A stretch of DNA of 9,019 nt from Cyclobacteriaceae bacterium (GCA_013140395.1 JABFSY010000385.1:1-9019), one strand, 5' to 3'. Counted from the stretch's first letter, positions 1 to 7,338 are shown. Program-made: numbers and translations. The notes: generated from the sequence alone by a model not told the origin.

Positions 1-2190
1 TTCTTCGGATCAGGCGCACTCGTTTTTACGCTTTTGCTGACGGGTTTACTAGCCTTTGGAATTTACTACACACAGAAAAAAAACAAACCCGTTTGGAACA
101 CCTTTTTGCTGGGCACTGCCTTCATTCTGATCGGTTACGGATCGTATGCAACGATCATCATTCGATCTGGATATGATACGTTGATTAACGAAAATGCACC
201 TAAGGATGCAATGAGTTTTGTCCGCTATTTGAAGCGCGAGCAATATGGCAGCAGACCGCTTCTTTATGGCCCCTATTACACAGCTCAGGTTGTTGGCGTG
301 GATTATGGCGAACCAATCTACACCAAAGGAAAAGACAAATACGAAATTACGGACAGAAAATTCAGCTACGTTTACGAGCCTGACCAACAGACAATATTAC
401 CCCGCGTTTGGAATTCTGAGCACAAAGAAACGTACATGAATATCCTGGGCATTCCCGAAGGCCAAAAGCCAACTTTCGGCCAGAATTTATACTACATGTT
501 TACCCATCAAATTGGCACCATGTATATGCGCTATTTCATGTGGAATTTTGCCGGTCGCGAAAGCGATGAGCAAGGCGCTGATTGGCTGAAGCCGGGGCAA
601 TGGTTCAAAAGTGTACCTGATGTGTTGGCCAACAACGGAGCCAGAAATAATTTTTTCATGATCCCGTTTATTCTAGGATTGGTGGGCATGTTTTATCAAT
701 TCACCAAGGACACAAAGAGTTTTGCAGTCGTTGGGCTACTGTTTGTGATGCTCGGTGTGGCCATTGTGGTTTACCTGAATTCCCCACCTACGGAGCCGCG
801 TGAGCGCGACTACATTTATGCCGGATCTTACTACGCGTTCGCTTTTTGGATTGGGTTAGGCGTGATTGGGCTGGCAGAATTAATTCAGAAGTTTTTAAAG
901 AACGGAAAAACCGCAGCCATTGCTGCCACGCTTATCGGCTTAGTGGCTCCGGCACTAATGGCCAAAGACGGATGGGACGATCACAATCGCTCTGATCGCT
1001 TTTTCTCGGTAGACTCCGCTACGAATTACCTGGAGTCTTGCGCCCCTAATGGAATCATTTTCACTGGCGGAGACAACGACACCTTCCCACTGTGGTATGC
1101 TCAAGAAACTGAAGGCGTCCGTACTGATTTACGCGTGATGGTATTGAGCTACTTCAATACGGATTGGTATATCTATCAAACTACGCGTAAAGCATATGAA
1201 TCAGAACCTTTCCCTTACACACTCTCTCCAAAAAACTATCAACAAGGTGGGCCAAATGACTACTTGCCATTTGTCGATATGAAGATTGCGAGCATTGATG
1301 CGAAGCAATACATCGGGCTGATTTCTAAAGACTATAAACAGTTGCGCGATAATGATCGAAACGTAGTGCCGAGTAGAGTGTTCACGTTAAACATTGATAA
1401 AGCGGCTGTCCTAGCCAAAGGAATCATACCAAAAGGCATGGACAGTTTGGTGGTGGATCAAATGAAAATCAGATTGCTGCGTGGAGGACTGGAGAAAAAA
1501 GATCTTGCACTCCTTGACTTGCTCGTGTCAAATAACTGGGAACGTCCACTTTATTTGAATCATACCTCCATGTCACAAATCAATTTGGATCTAAGCCCCT
1601 ACGCTGTTCAGGAAGGAAATGCCTACCGGATTCTTCCCGTTAAAAATCCACGCAAAGACAGAGAATACCTGGTAGATACCGAGAGAAGTTATGATATCAT
1701 GCTTAACAAGTTTCGCTATCGCGGATTGGACAATGAGAAAATCTATTATACAGATGACTATAGGGGATTCGTGGTGAACCATCGCAGCTCATTGAACTCA
1801 CTTGCCCAAGCCTTAATTGATGAAGGAAAAATGGCAAAGGCAGATAGCGTGCTTTTGTTCTCACTGGCCAAAATGCCAGACAAAGCCATCAAGTACGATC
1901 ACACTACTCCCGAAACCATCGACTTGCTGTTTCAAGTGGGAGAAAAAGATAAAGCCATTGAGATCAGTAAAGTGATTGGTGATCGGTCAGATGAAATGGC
2001 TACATACTTGATCAACGAAGGATATGGGCTGACCAGCGATCTGAGAAGAAACATTTTTATACTTAACGCCATTCAGCGAGCCCTCTATGAAAATGGAGAA
2101 GAGGAGTTGGCTAAGAAGTACGAGGACGCCTATACAAGACTGGTAGCTAGTTTACAAATGCGAGGCGATTTGCCGCAGGAGGATAGATAA
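1..2190 (+). CDS. DUF2723 (TMEM260-like) polytopic membrane protein, C-terminal part, truncated by window edge
   Basis: The frame is open from base 1, so the true start lies upstream; the TTG at 34 is only an in-frame codon. The remaining 729 residues end at TAA 2188-2190. Numbering from base 1, hydrophobic segments lie near residues 5-24, 32-54, 219-235, 240-259, 277-297 and 304-320, followed by a soluble region. Family-typical stretches are the IRSGYDTLINENAP-like loop after the second segment, PPTEPRERDY at 262-271 and GGDND at 356-360. The last 130 or so residues are helical and resemble a TPR-like solenoid. DUF2723 (PF11028) includes human TMEM260, a protein O-mannosyltransferase, so a role in glycosylating exported proteins is plausible; the bacterial substrate is unknown. 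Full-length members run to about 1000 residues, so roughly the N-terminal third, which would hold the catalytic acidic residues, is outside the window. Family assignment is firm; the enzymatic role is inferred. Confidence 0.88.
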   Translation, partial: FFGSGALVFTLLLTGLLAFGIYYTQKKNKPVWNTFLLGTAFILIGYGSYATIIIRSGYDTLINENAPKDAMSFVRYLKREQYGSRPLLYGPYYTAQVVGVDYGEPIYTKGKDKYEITDRKFSYVYEPDQQTILPRVWNSEHKETYMNILGIPEGQKPTFGQNLYYMFTHQIGTMYMRYFMWNFAGRESDEQGADWLKPGQWFKSVPDVLANNGARNNFFMIPFILGLVGMFYQFTKDTKSFAVVGLLFVMLGVAIVVYLNSPPTEPRERDYIYAGSYYAFAFWIGLGVIGLAELIQKFLKNGKTAAIAATLIGLVAPALMAKDGWDDHNRSDRFFSVDSATNYLESCAPNGIIFTGGDNDTFPLWYAQETEGVRTDLRVMVLSYFNTDWYIYQTTRKAYESEPFPYTLSPKNYQQGGPNDYLPFVDMKIASIDAKQYIGLISKDYKQLRDNDRNVVPSRVFTLNIDKAAVLAKGIIPKGMDSLVVDQMKIRLLRGGLEKKDLALLDLLVSNNWERPLYLNHTSMSQINLDLSPYAVQEGNAYRILPVKNPRKDREYLVDTERSYDIMLNKFRYRGLDNEKIYYTDDYRGFVVNHRSSLNSLAQALIDEGKMAKADSVLLFSLAKMPDKAIKYDHTTPETIDLLFQVGEKDKAIEISKVIGDRSDEMATYLINEGYGLTSDLRRNIFILNAIQRALYENGEEELAKKYEDAYTRLVASLQMRGDLPQEDR

Positions 2191-2196
2191 ATTATC

Positions 2197-2231
2197 AAAG
2201 CGTTGAAGACTAAGTCTTCAACGCTTTTTTT
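2197..2231 (+). terminator. Rho-independent terminator of the DUF2723 gene, shared with the convergent methyltransferase gene
   Basis: A perfect 14-bp stem (arms 2197-2210 and 2214-2227) with a TAA loop begins 6 bases after the DUF2723 stop codon and runs into seven Ts at 2225-2231. It is a textbook intrinsic terminator on the + strand. The T tract also supplies the complement of the methyltransferase stop codon (2230-2232). Read from the - strand, the same hairpin comes directly after that stop but is followed only by a short T run, so termination in that direction is probably weaker. Confidence 0.88.
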
Positions 2232-3006
2232 ACTTTCTAACAATCAAGAATAAATCTAACGCTTGCTCAGCGTCTTCTACTAGCAGGTAGTCAGAATGAT
2301 GGATACCTGTTACTAATTCATCTGCTCCGTCTTTCAATTTATTTCTATTGATTCGGTTCAATAATTCGTAGGGGATTCTCAACAAAGCCGCTGGCAATTT
2401 GTATTGCAGGTTGAAAATATCCCACCGCATCATCCTATTCACCGACTCTCTATTTCGATTGTAGTAGGTCATCACTTTCTCATTACCCCCAACTCCTTTC
2501 ATTTCAACCGAAGTAAAAAACTCCCTGGCAAGGCTTGACAACTCCGCGGGTGTGTACTCACGAATGTGCCAGGGATTGCGCGAGAGCGACATCGGCCGGT
2601 TGGGTGTAGAGAGTAAGGCGATGCCACCAGGCTTTAAAACACGATGAATTTCTTTTAGGAAAAACCGGTCATTCTGAATGTGTTCAATAACCTGAAAACT
2701 CACGACCGAATCAAAAGTGTTGTCGGCAAAGTCTGCTAGCGGAGGTATATTCCCGCTGACGAAACTGGCTTGGGAATAGCGCTTTTGCAGCTGCTCAACA
2801 ACCGGAGCTATTTTGTCAATGGCAGAGTAATGACTGATTTTTGGTAATAACCAGTCTATCCCACGGCCTTCTCCGCACCCCACTTCTAGCAAATTGCCTT
2901 TTACATACCCAGTGGCAATCACATAGGCTTTCAGCAAGCGCTGGTGAAGAGGGTTATCTGATGCAACGGAATCAGAGGCGATCTCAGTGGTATAAACAGA
3001 AGCCAT
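2230..3006 (-). CDS. Class I SAM-dependent methyltransferase (Methyltransf_11-like), substrate unknown
   Basis: A 258-residue protein with the order of motifs of a Rossmann-fold methyltransferase. Motif I is LEVGCGEGRG at residues 40-49 (SAM glycine loop). Asp64 lies at the end of strand 2 and should contact the SAM ribose. Motif II is NTFDSVVSFQVIEHI at 96-110, and motif III is VLKPGG...STPN at 123-136. HIREYTPAEL, just after motif III, is common in Methyltransf_11/UbiE-like enzymes acting on small molecules, lipids or glycans. No signal peptide or membrane segment is seen, so it should be cytosolic. The frame extends to a TTG at 3093, but ATG 3004-3006 is preferred because the extension runs through a promoter core at 3023-3030 and encodes sequence not expected of the family. 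It is divergent from the GWxTD gene and convergent with the DUF2723 gene, so neighbours do not reveal the substrate. Confidence 0.86.
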   Translation of the reverse strand: MASVYTTEIASDSVASDNPLHQRLLKAYVIATGYVKGNLLEVGCGEGRGIDWLLPKISHYSAIDKIAPVVEQLQKRYSQASFVSGNIPPLADFADNTFDSVVSFQVIEHIQNDRFFLKEIHRVLKPGGIALLSTPNRPMSLSRNPWHIREYTPAELSSLAREFFTSVEMKGVGGNEKVMTYYNRNRESVNRMMRWDIFNLQYKLPAALLRIPYELLNRINRNKLKDGADELVTGIHHSDYLLVEDAEQALDLFLIVRK

Positions 3007-3022
3007 CAAAAAAATTAAGCTG

Positions 3023-3030
3023 CAAAAATA
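3023..3030 (-). promoter_or_regulatory. Bacteroidota-type -7 promoter element for the methyltransferase gene
   Basis: On the - strand this reads TATTTTTG, an exact match to the Bacteroidota consensus TAnnTTTG, ending 16 bases before the ATG at 3006. No clear -33 TTTG was found 17-23 bases upstream. A start from here would give a leader of about 10 bases, which supports the shorter start codon. The flanking bases (TATTTTTGCAGC) nearly match the element before gcvH. Confidence 0.5.
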
Positions 3031-3070
3031 ACGTAATTCGCTAAATTTAACGTTTAATAACGAGTTAACA

Positions 3071-3087
3071 GCTCCACTAGTTGGAGC
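3071..3087 (+). other. Small hairpin in the leader/promoter region of the GWxTD gene
   Basis: GCTCCA and TGGAGC form a 6-bp perfect stem around a CTAGT loop, ending 20 bases before the ATG at 3108. No T tract follows, so it is not an intrinsic terminator. It could be an operator half-site pair or an mRNA leader hairpin. Only the symmetry is directly seen; the function is unknown, and a 6-bp stem can arise by chance. Confidence 0.3.
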
Positions 3088-3107
3088 AAACAATCTTAAC
3101 GATCCTT

Positions 3108-4274
3108 ATGAAGCGATTTGTTCTTTCTTTTACGCTTTTTCTATTTCTGAGTGAATTATCTGGGCAGTCTATTACCGGGCTCAATTTTCGGCATTGGTAC
3201 AACCCACAAAATGAAGTAAATCTTCAATTGGATTTGGCCCGTGGCCAAAATCAGCTTTTTGTGAATTATGTGCTCCGCACTACACAGTTTCCAGCTGACC
3301 AATATTCCATAACCTGGGAACGAAGGGATTCTTATGTGGTTCGAGAAGGGGCATCGATTACCGAAAGTGATTCTACCGCCAAGCCAATTGACAATGAAAA
3401 ATCGGGGCAGCTGTCTTTTCCAATTCCTGATAAGCCTTGGATTTTGCTAGCCAAAGTTACTCATCTTCAAAGTCAAAAAAATTGGTACTACTTCAAACTG
3501 ATGGAAGGCATCTATCCAAAAAAAGGCTGGATCGAATCTAACAAGGGTGTGTTGTCAGAAAATTTTCTTCATTCAGGAAAGGACTACACGATCAAGAGCT
3601 GTGATGAAAAAACAATGTTTGTATCATTCTATAAAACAGCTTCTTTCTATCAGCCTTATCCGCCTTTTTCCGAAAAGTCGGCACCCGTAGAACGGTTTTT
3701 GTTTCATGACTCTACCTTTCGTCTTGCGAACAACGCAACATTTTCATTAAAACGAGAAGGCCTTTACCTATTTCAACAAGACACCAATGCGGCAGATGGA
3801 TTTGCGCTGCGTGTAGTGCCGGAGAACTTTCCAAAGTACTCAAAGGTAGAAGAGCTTGTATCTCCACTGATCTTTGTTACAACGCCCGATGAATATAAAC
3901 AGCTGGCAGCAGCCGGCAGTGAAAAGCCCAAGTTTGACAAAGTAATTCTTGATGTTACCCGGGATAAAGACCGGGCCAAAAATTTTATGCGGAGTTATTT
4001 TAAACGTGTTGAAACGGCCAATCAATATTTCAGTTCGTTCAAAGAAGGATGGAAGATGGATCGGGGAATGGTTTACATTGTTTTTGGCGTTCCCGATGAA
4101 CTCAGCAAGAATGGTGGCAATGAAGTGTGGAATTACAAAAGTGCGAATGTGCGTTTTACTTTTGTAAAGAGTGGTAGCGTATACGATCCGGACAACTATG
4201 TGCTCTTGCGCGACAAGCGTTTTATGGAGCCGTGGTTTAGCACCATTGACTTGTGGCGAAAGAGTCGCTTTTAG
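3108..4274 (+). CDS. Exported GWxTD-domain protein with a variant signature motif
   Basis: A 388-residue protein. Residues 1-19 form a signal peptide: MKRF, a hydrophobic core at 4-14, then probable cleavage before Gln20; there is no lipobox cysteine, so it should be soluble in the periplasm or surface-exported. ATG 3108 is chosen over the in-frame TTG at 3081 because it places the signal peptide at the N terminus. The C-terminal 160 or so residues match the GWxTD domain found across Bacteroidota: SYFKRVETANQYFSSFKEGW, then DRGMVYIVFGVPDE, then VWNYKSANVRFTF. The signature itself reads GWKMD (residues 314-318), with Met317 where the family has Thr. The region before it (about 20-220) is predicted beta-rich with no recognised domain. 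The biochemical function of the family is not established. It has no co-directional partner closer than the M28 gene 140 bases downstream, which has its own promoter. Confidence 0.85.
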   Translation: MKRFVLSFTLFLFLSELSGQSITGLNFRHWYNPQNEVNLQLDLARGQNQLFVNYVLRTTQFPADQYSITWERRDSYVVREGASITESDSTAKPIDNEKSGQLSFPIPDKPWILLAKVTHLQSQKNWYYFKLMEGIYPKKGWIESNKGVLSENFLHSGKDYTIKSCDEKTMFVSFYKTASFYQPYPPFSEKSAPVERFLFHDSTFRLANNATFSLKREGLYLFQQDTNAADGFALRVVPENFPKYSKVEELVSPLIFVTTPDEYKQLAAAGSEKPKFDKVILDVTRDKDRAKNFMRSYFKRVETANQYFSSFKEGWKMDRGMVYIVFGVPDELSKNGGNEVWNYKSANVRFTFVKSGSVYDPDNYVLLRDKRFMEPWFSTIDLWRKSRF

Positions 4275-4311
4275 GAGATTCGCTAATTTTTATCCCACCA
4301 TTATTTTGGCA

Positions 4312-4319
4312 TATCTTTG
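4312..4319 (+). promoter_or_regulatory. Bacteroidota-type -7 promoter element for the M28 peptidase gene
   Basis: TATCTTTG is an exact match to TAnnTTTG, lying 95 bases before the ATG at 4415, so the mRNA leader would be about 90 bases. No convincing -33 element is present at the usual distance. The rest of the 4275-4414 gap is AT-rich and shows no reading frame or strong structure. Confidence 0.45.
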
Positions 4320-4414
4320 ATTAAAATCATTGAAGTTTTTGATGAACCCATTGATCGTTCTGGATTTTTCGTCTATCTCATACATTGATCTTATCTAAAA
4401 ATAAACACTGAAAC

Positions 4415-5932
4415 ATGAAAAAACTCTCTTCCCTTCTGCTCCTCGTCTTAACAGTGCAGTTTAGTTGGTCGCAAGAAAATCCAGCTGCGAAATACGCCAG
4501 CCTTATTACTACTGCCGATCTCAAAGATAATCTTTCCATTCTGGCTTCTGATGCATTAGAAGGACGAAAAACAGGAACTCGTGGCCAAAAAATGGCCGCA
4601 GCTTTCATTAGCAATCACTTTGAACAACTTGGACTAACTGCTCCTGTAAACGGATCCTATTATATGCCTGTTGATTTGTACTCTGTTGCACCTGCGGATA
4701 TTTATGTGAAAGCAGGTGTCTCAAAATACTCTAACTTCAATGAAATCATGTATTACGGCTCAGCCGACTCTGATGGCGAAATAGTGGCAGATATTGTTTT
4801 TGTTGGCAAAGGAAGAGAAGAAGACTACGCGAACCTCATCGTGAAGGATAAAGCTGTCGCCCTGCAAAGCGATCCGTTGTCATTTAGTATCATGTCAGGC
4901 TTGCGAAAACCCGTTGCTCTCGCCCGCGAAAAAGGAGCGAAGATGGTTTTTATAATACCAGCCGGCAAACCGGACGAATTCAAAACGTTTGCTGCTCAAA
5001 TGCAAGGTTTCTTGTCTGGTGGCAATTTGACATTAACTAAGCCCGACCCTACTAGCCCCAACAAAGGAATTTTCTTTTTGAACCAAACCGCTGCTGAGAA
5101 GGTATTCAACACAACTGCTGCAAAATTGGCTGCGGCCGCAGCTGCCGAGCCAGCAAAGAAGATGTTGGCAAAAGTAAAGCTGGGGAAAGTCAGCTATCAG
5201 GTTGCTATGAATATTACCGCGGTAAAATCTGAAAATATTTTAGGTTATATGGAGGGCACCGATAAAAAAGATGAATTGGTTGTTATCACTGCGCACTTCG
5301 ATCACATCGGAAAAAATCCGGGCGAAGGAAAAGACGTAATCAACAATGGTGCCGATGATGATGGCTCTGGAACAGTAAGTGTTCTTCAAATGGCGAAGGC
5401 CTTCGCTCAAGCGAAAAAAGATGGCAAAGGCCCCCGCAGAAGCATTTTGTTTATGACCGTTACGGGAGAAGAGCAAGGTCTATTCGGTTCTGAGTACTAT
5501 TCTGAACATCCTGTATTTCCGCTTGCCAACACGGTGGTTGATATCAACATTGACATGATTGGAAGGCGCGACCCTGAACACAAGGACAAACCCGATTATG
5601 TCTATGTCATCGGTGCTGATAAGCTATCTTCCGAACTGCAGGAGATCAATGAGAGAACCAATCGTGAAAACGAAAAATTAGAGTTTGACTACACCTACAA
5701 CGATGAAAATCATCCTACCAACCTGTATAAGCGTTCTGATCATTGGAATTTTGCGAAGAAGGGAATTCCGATTGTGTTCTTCTTTGACGGCATCCACGAA
5801 GACTATCATCAAGTGAGTGATGAGATCAGCAAAATTGAGTTTGACCTACTTGCTAAAAGAGCCAAGACTGCGTTTCACACCGCTTGGGAAGTAGCCAATA
5901 GAGAGGGAAGGCTGATAGTAGATAAGAAATAG
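4415..5932 (+). CDS. Exported M28-family zinc aminopeptidase
   Basis: A 505-residue protein. Residues 1-19 are a signal peptide with cleavage around SWS-Q20, so the enzyme acts in the periplasm or outside the cell. The M28 catalytic domain covers about 265-495 and keeps every expected residue: His294 and Asp296 in AHFDHIG, the bridging Asp in ADDDGSG (313-319, probably Asp315), the catalytic/ligand pair Glu352-Glu353 in TGEEQG, Asp380 in NIDMIGR, and His465 in DYHQVSD. These make up a co-catalytic di-zinc site that removes N-terminal residues from peptides. DNLSILASDALEGRKTGTRG near the N terminus is typical of the Bacteroidota/Gram-negative branch. Residues 90-260 form the inserted, PA-like region and include six consecutive alanines at 239-244. 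No T9SS C-terminal sorting domain is seen. The ATG sits directly at the signal peptide. Substrate specificity cannot be read from the sequence. Confidence 0.92.
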   Translation: MKKLSSLLLLVLTVQFSWSQENPAAKYASLITTADLKDNLSILASDALEGRKTGTRGQKMAAAFISNHFEQLGLTAPVNGSYYMPVDLYSVAPADIYVKAGVSKYSNFNEIMYYGSADSDGEIVADIVFVGKGREEDYANLIVKDKAVALQSDPLSFSIMSGLRKPVALAREKGAKMVFIIPAGKPDEFKTFAAQMQGFLSGGNLTLTKPDPTSPNKGIFFLNQTAAEKVFNTTAAKLAAAAAAEPAKKMLAKVKLGKVSYQVAMNITAVKSENILGYMEGTDKKDELVVITAHFDHIGKNPGEGKDVINNGADDDGSGTVSVLQMAKAFAQAKKDGKGPRRSILFMTVTGEEQGLFGSEYYSEHPVFPLANTVVDINIDMIGRRDPEHKDKPDYVYVIGADKLSSELQEINERTNRENEKLEFDYTYNDENHPTNLYKRSDHWNFAKKGIPIVFFFDGIHEDYHQVSDEISKIEFDLLAKRAKTAFHTAWEVANREGRLIVDKK

Positions 5933-5997
5933 GAAATCAGTTTCCTGTTCCCGGTTTCTTGTTTCTGTTTCCCGGGAATGGGGAACCGGTAACTTTA
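5933..5997. repeat. Repeat-rich gap between convergent M28 and lipA genes; possible weak terminators
   Basis: The 65-base gap contains short iterations of GTTTC/GTTCC (starting near 5940, 5947, 5954, 5961 and 5967) and several inverted repeats. GGAAA/TTTCC with a TCAG loop spans 5932-5945. CCGGTT (5951-5956) pairs with AACCGG (5984-5989), and the palindrome TTCCCGGGAA lies at 5969-5978 inside that loop. No long T tract follows in either direction, so efficient intrinsic termination is uncertain. It may be a degenerate dispersed intergenic repeat; copy number elsewhere is unknown. Confidence 0.45.
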
Positions 5998-6882
5998 TTA
6001 CATTGGCACATTGACATGTCGCTCTGCATGATAGGATGAACGCACGAGTGGTCCTGCCTCCACATATTTCAAGCCTCTCTTCAACCCCTCTTCTTTGTAC
6101 ATCTCAAATGTTTCAGGGTGAATAAACTCTGCAACGTCTAAGTGCATTTTGGTGGGTTGTAAATATTGACCGAGCGTCAAGATCATTAGTCCATTTTCAA
6201 CTAGATCATCCATCGCTTTGTATAGCTCTTCCTTGGTTTCGCCCACACCAAGCATGATGCCCGACTTGGTTCTCTTTCCGGCTTCGCGAGTTCTTTTTAT
6301 TTGCTCGAGGCTTCTTTCATACTTCGCTTGCGGTCGCACCATACGATAAAGTCGTCCAACAGTCTCCATGTTATGAGAAACTACTTCTTGTCCGCCATCG
6401 ATCATTCGGTAAAGTGCATCCCAATTTCCTTTGGTATCGGGTATTAATGTCTCAATGGTGGTAGTAGGGCTTAGTGTTTTTGTTTGAACAACTGTCTGAT
6501 ACCAAACCTCTGCACCGCGGTCTTTCAACTCATCGCGATTCACAGATGTGATCACAGCGTGCTTTACGCCCATCAATTTGATTGCTTCCGCTACCCGTTG
6601 TGGTTCATCAACATCGTATTCGGTAGGTCGGCCGGTAGCGACCGCGCAAAACGTGCAACTGCGTGTGCAAACATTCCCCAAAATCATAAAGGTGGCCGTG
6701 CCTTCTCCCCAGCACTCACCCATATTAGGGCAATTGCCACTTTCGCAAATAGTATGGAGCTTATGCTCGTCTACCAATTTCCGAACTTTAGCATACTCAG
6801 GCCCAATGGGCAACTTTACGCGAAGCCAATCGGGTTTCTTTTTGCGAGTTTGCTCAGCTGATATCGTGGGAAGTTCAATCAT
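5998..6882 (-). CDS. lipA: Lipoyl synthase (radical SAM sulfur-insertion enzyme)
   Basis: A 294-residue protein of usual LipA length. It inserts two sulfurs into the octanoyl chain already attached to lipoyl domains, giving lipoyl groups on GcvH and the 2-oxoacid dehydrogenase E2 subunits. Both [4Fe-4S] sites are intact. The auxiliary cluster uses Cys46, Cys51 and Cys57 (CX4CX5C), with the conserved serine ligand in RSSY at 281-284. The radical SAM cluster uses Cys72, Cys76 and Cys79 (CX3CX2C). [11 protein letters not shown] near the N terminus and the HNMETV and GLMVGLGE-like stretches (here [10 protein letters not shown]) are family-typical. It is cytosolic. ATG 6880-6882 fits the usual N-terminal length. 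It follows gcvH, one of its substrates, after 75 bases with no TAnnTTTG element in between, so co-transcription with gcvH is likely. Confidence 0.97.
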   Translation of the reverse strand: MIELPTISAEQTRKKKPDWLRVKLPIGPEYAKVRKLVDEHKLHTICESGNCPNMGECWGEGTATFMILGNVCTRSCTFCAVATGRPTEYDVDEPQRVAEAIKLMGVKHAVITSVNRDELKDRGAEVWYQTVVQTKTLSPTTTIETLIPDTKGNWDALYRMIDGGQEVVSHNMETVGRLYRMVRPQAKYERSLEQIKRTREAGKRTKSGIMLGVGETKEELYKAMDDLVENGLMILTLGQYLQPTKMHLDVAEFIHPETFEMYKEEGLKRGLKYVEAGPLVRSSYHAERHVNVPM

Positions 6883-6887
6883 GACTT

Positions 6888-6955
6888 TTCGTTGTTCGTT
6901 GTTGGTTGATGGTTATTCGCTGACGAACAACGAACCACCACCAACCGATAACGAA
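6888..6955 (-). repeat. Long imperfect inverted repeat between gcvH and lipA
   Basis: Two 32-base arms (6888-6919 and 6924-6955) flank a 4-base centre. By hand alignment 24 of 32 positions pair perfectly, with a G-U pair possible at one more. The best-paired ends are TTCGTT at the base of the stem and CGTTGTTCG-like sequence near the loop. Both arms are built from iterated CAACGAA/CAACCAA units, a low-complexity composition unlike the neighbouring genes. It fills nearly the whole gap and starts two bases after the gcvH stop, ending five bases before the lipA ATG. No T tract follows. It may fold in the gcvH-lipA mRNA, or be a dispersed repeat copy. Confidence 0.6.
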
Positions 6956-6957
6956 TA

Positions 6958-7338
6958 CTATTTACCAATAAGTTCCTTGTATTGTGCAGCCGTTAAAAGG
7001 CTTGCAACTTCCGAGGCGTTCGAAAGCTCTACTTTTACCATCCAGCCATCGCCATACGGATCGCCATTTACCTTTTCGGGTGCTGTATCCAGTGCTTTGT
7101 TGAACTCGATCACCTTGCCCGAAATAGGCATGAACAAATCCGAAACCGTTTTTACAGCTTCCACAGTGCCAAACACCTCATGTTGACCAACCTGATTACC
7201 GACCGATGAAATATCAACATAGACAATATCGCCCAGTTCGCCCTGTGCAAAATCTGTAATTCCCACGGTAGCGATGTTTCCGTCTATTTTAATCCATTCA
7301 TGGTCTTTGGTGTACTTTAGTCCTTCAGGTATGCTCAT
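6958..7338 (-). CDS. gcvH: Glycine cleavage system H protein
   Basis: A 126-residue protein with the full GcvH length. It carries the aminomethyl group between the P, T and L proteins of the glycine cleavage system on a lipoyl arm. The lipoylated lysine is Lys63 in [10 protein letters not shown] (59-68), matching the family VESVK pattern. The N terminus [13 protein letters not shown] and [13 protein letters not shown] near the C terminus (94-104 region) are diagnostic. The frame extends upstream to 7401, but ATG 7336-7338 is chosen because homologues start with a short lead into LKYTKDHEW and the extension would span the promoter core at 7358-7365. The genes for the P, T and L proteins are not in the window. 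gcvH lies directly downstream of sprA, an arrangement I recall from other Bacteroidota such as Flavobacterium, and is followed by lipA, which matures it. Confidence 0.97.
   Translation of the reverse strand: MSIPEGLKYTKDHEWIKIDGNIATVGITDFAQGELGDIVYVDISSVGNQVGQHEVFGTVEAVKTVSDLFMPISGKVIEFNKALDTAPEKVNGDPYGDGWMVKVELSNASEVASLLTAAQYKELIGK

Noticed and set aside
34..36. TTG as the start codon of the DUF2723 gene
   Set aside because: The frame is open to base 1 and already encodes a membrane segment of a family whose members are much longer, so the gene is cut by the window edge.
3007..3093. Longer N terminus for the methyltransferase from the TTG at 3093
   Set aside because: The 29 extra residues would be encoded through an exact TAnnTTTG promoter core and resemble no family sequence; the ATG at 3006 gives a normal-length protein.
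4256..4290. Possible terminator at the end of the GWxTD gene (GCGAA/TTCGC, then a T run at 4286-4290)
   Set aside because: The stem is only 5 bp with an 18-base loop and begins within the coding sequence; too weak to call.
6548..7186. 212-codon open frame on the + strand across lipA, the intergenic repeat and gcvH
   Set aside because: It runs antisense to two certain genes (lipA and gcvH), has no recognisable domain and has no promoter or start signal; it is a shadow frame, kept open partly by the low-complexity gap.
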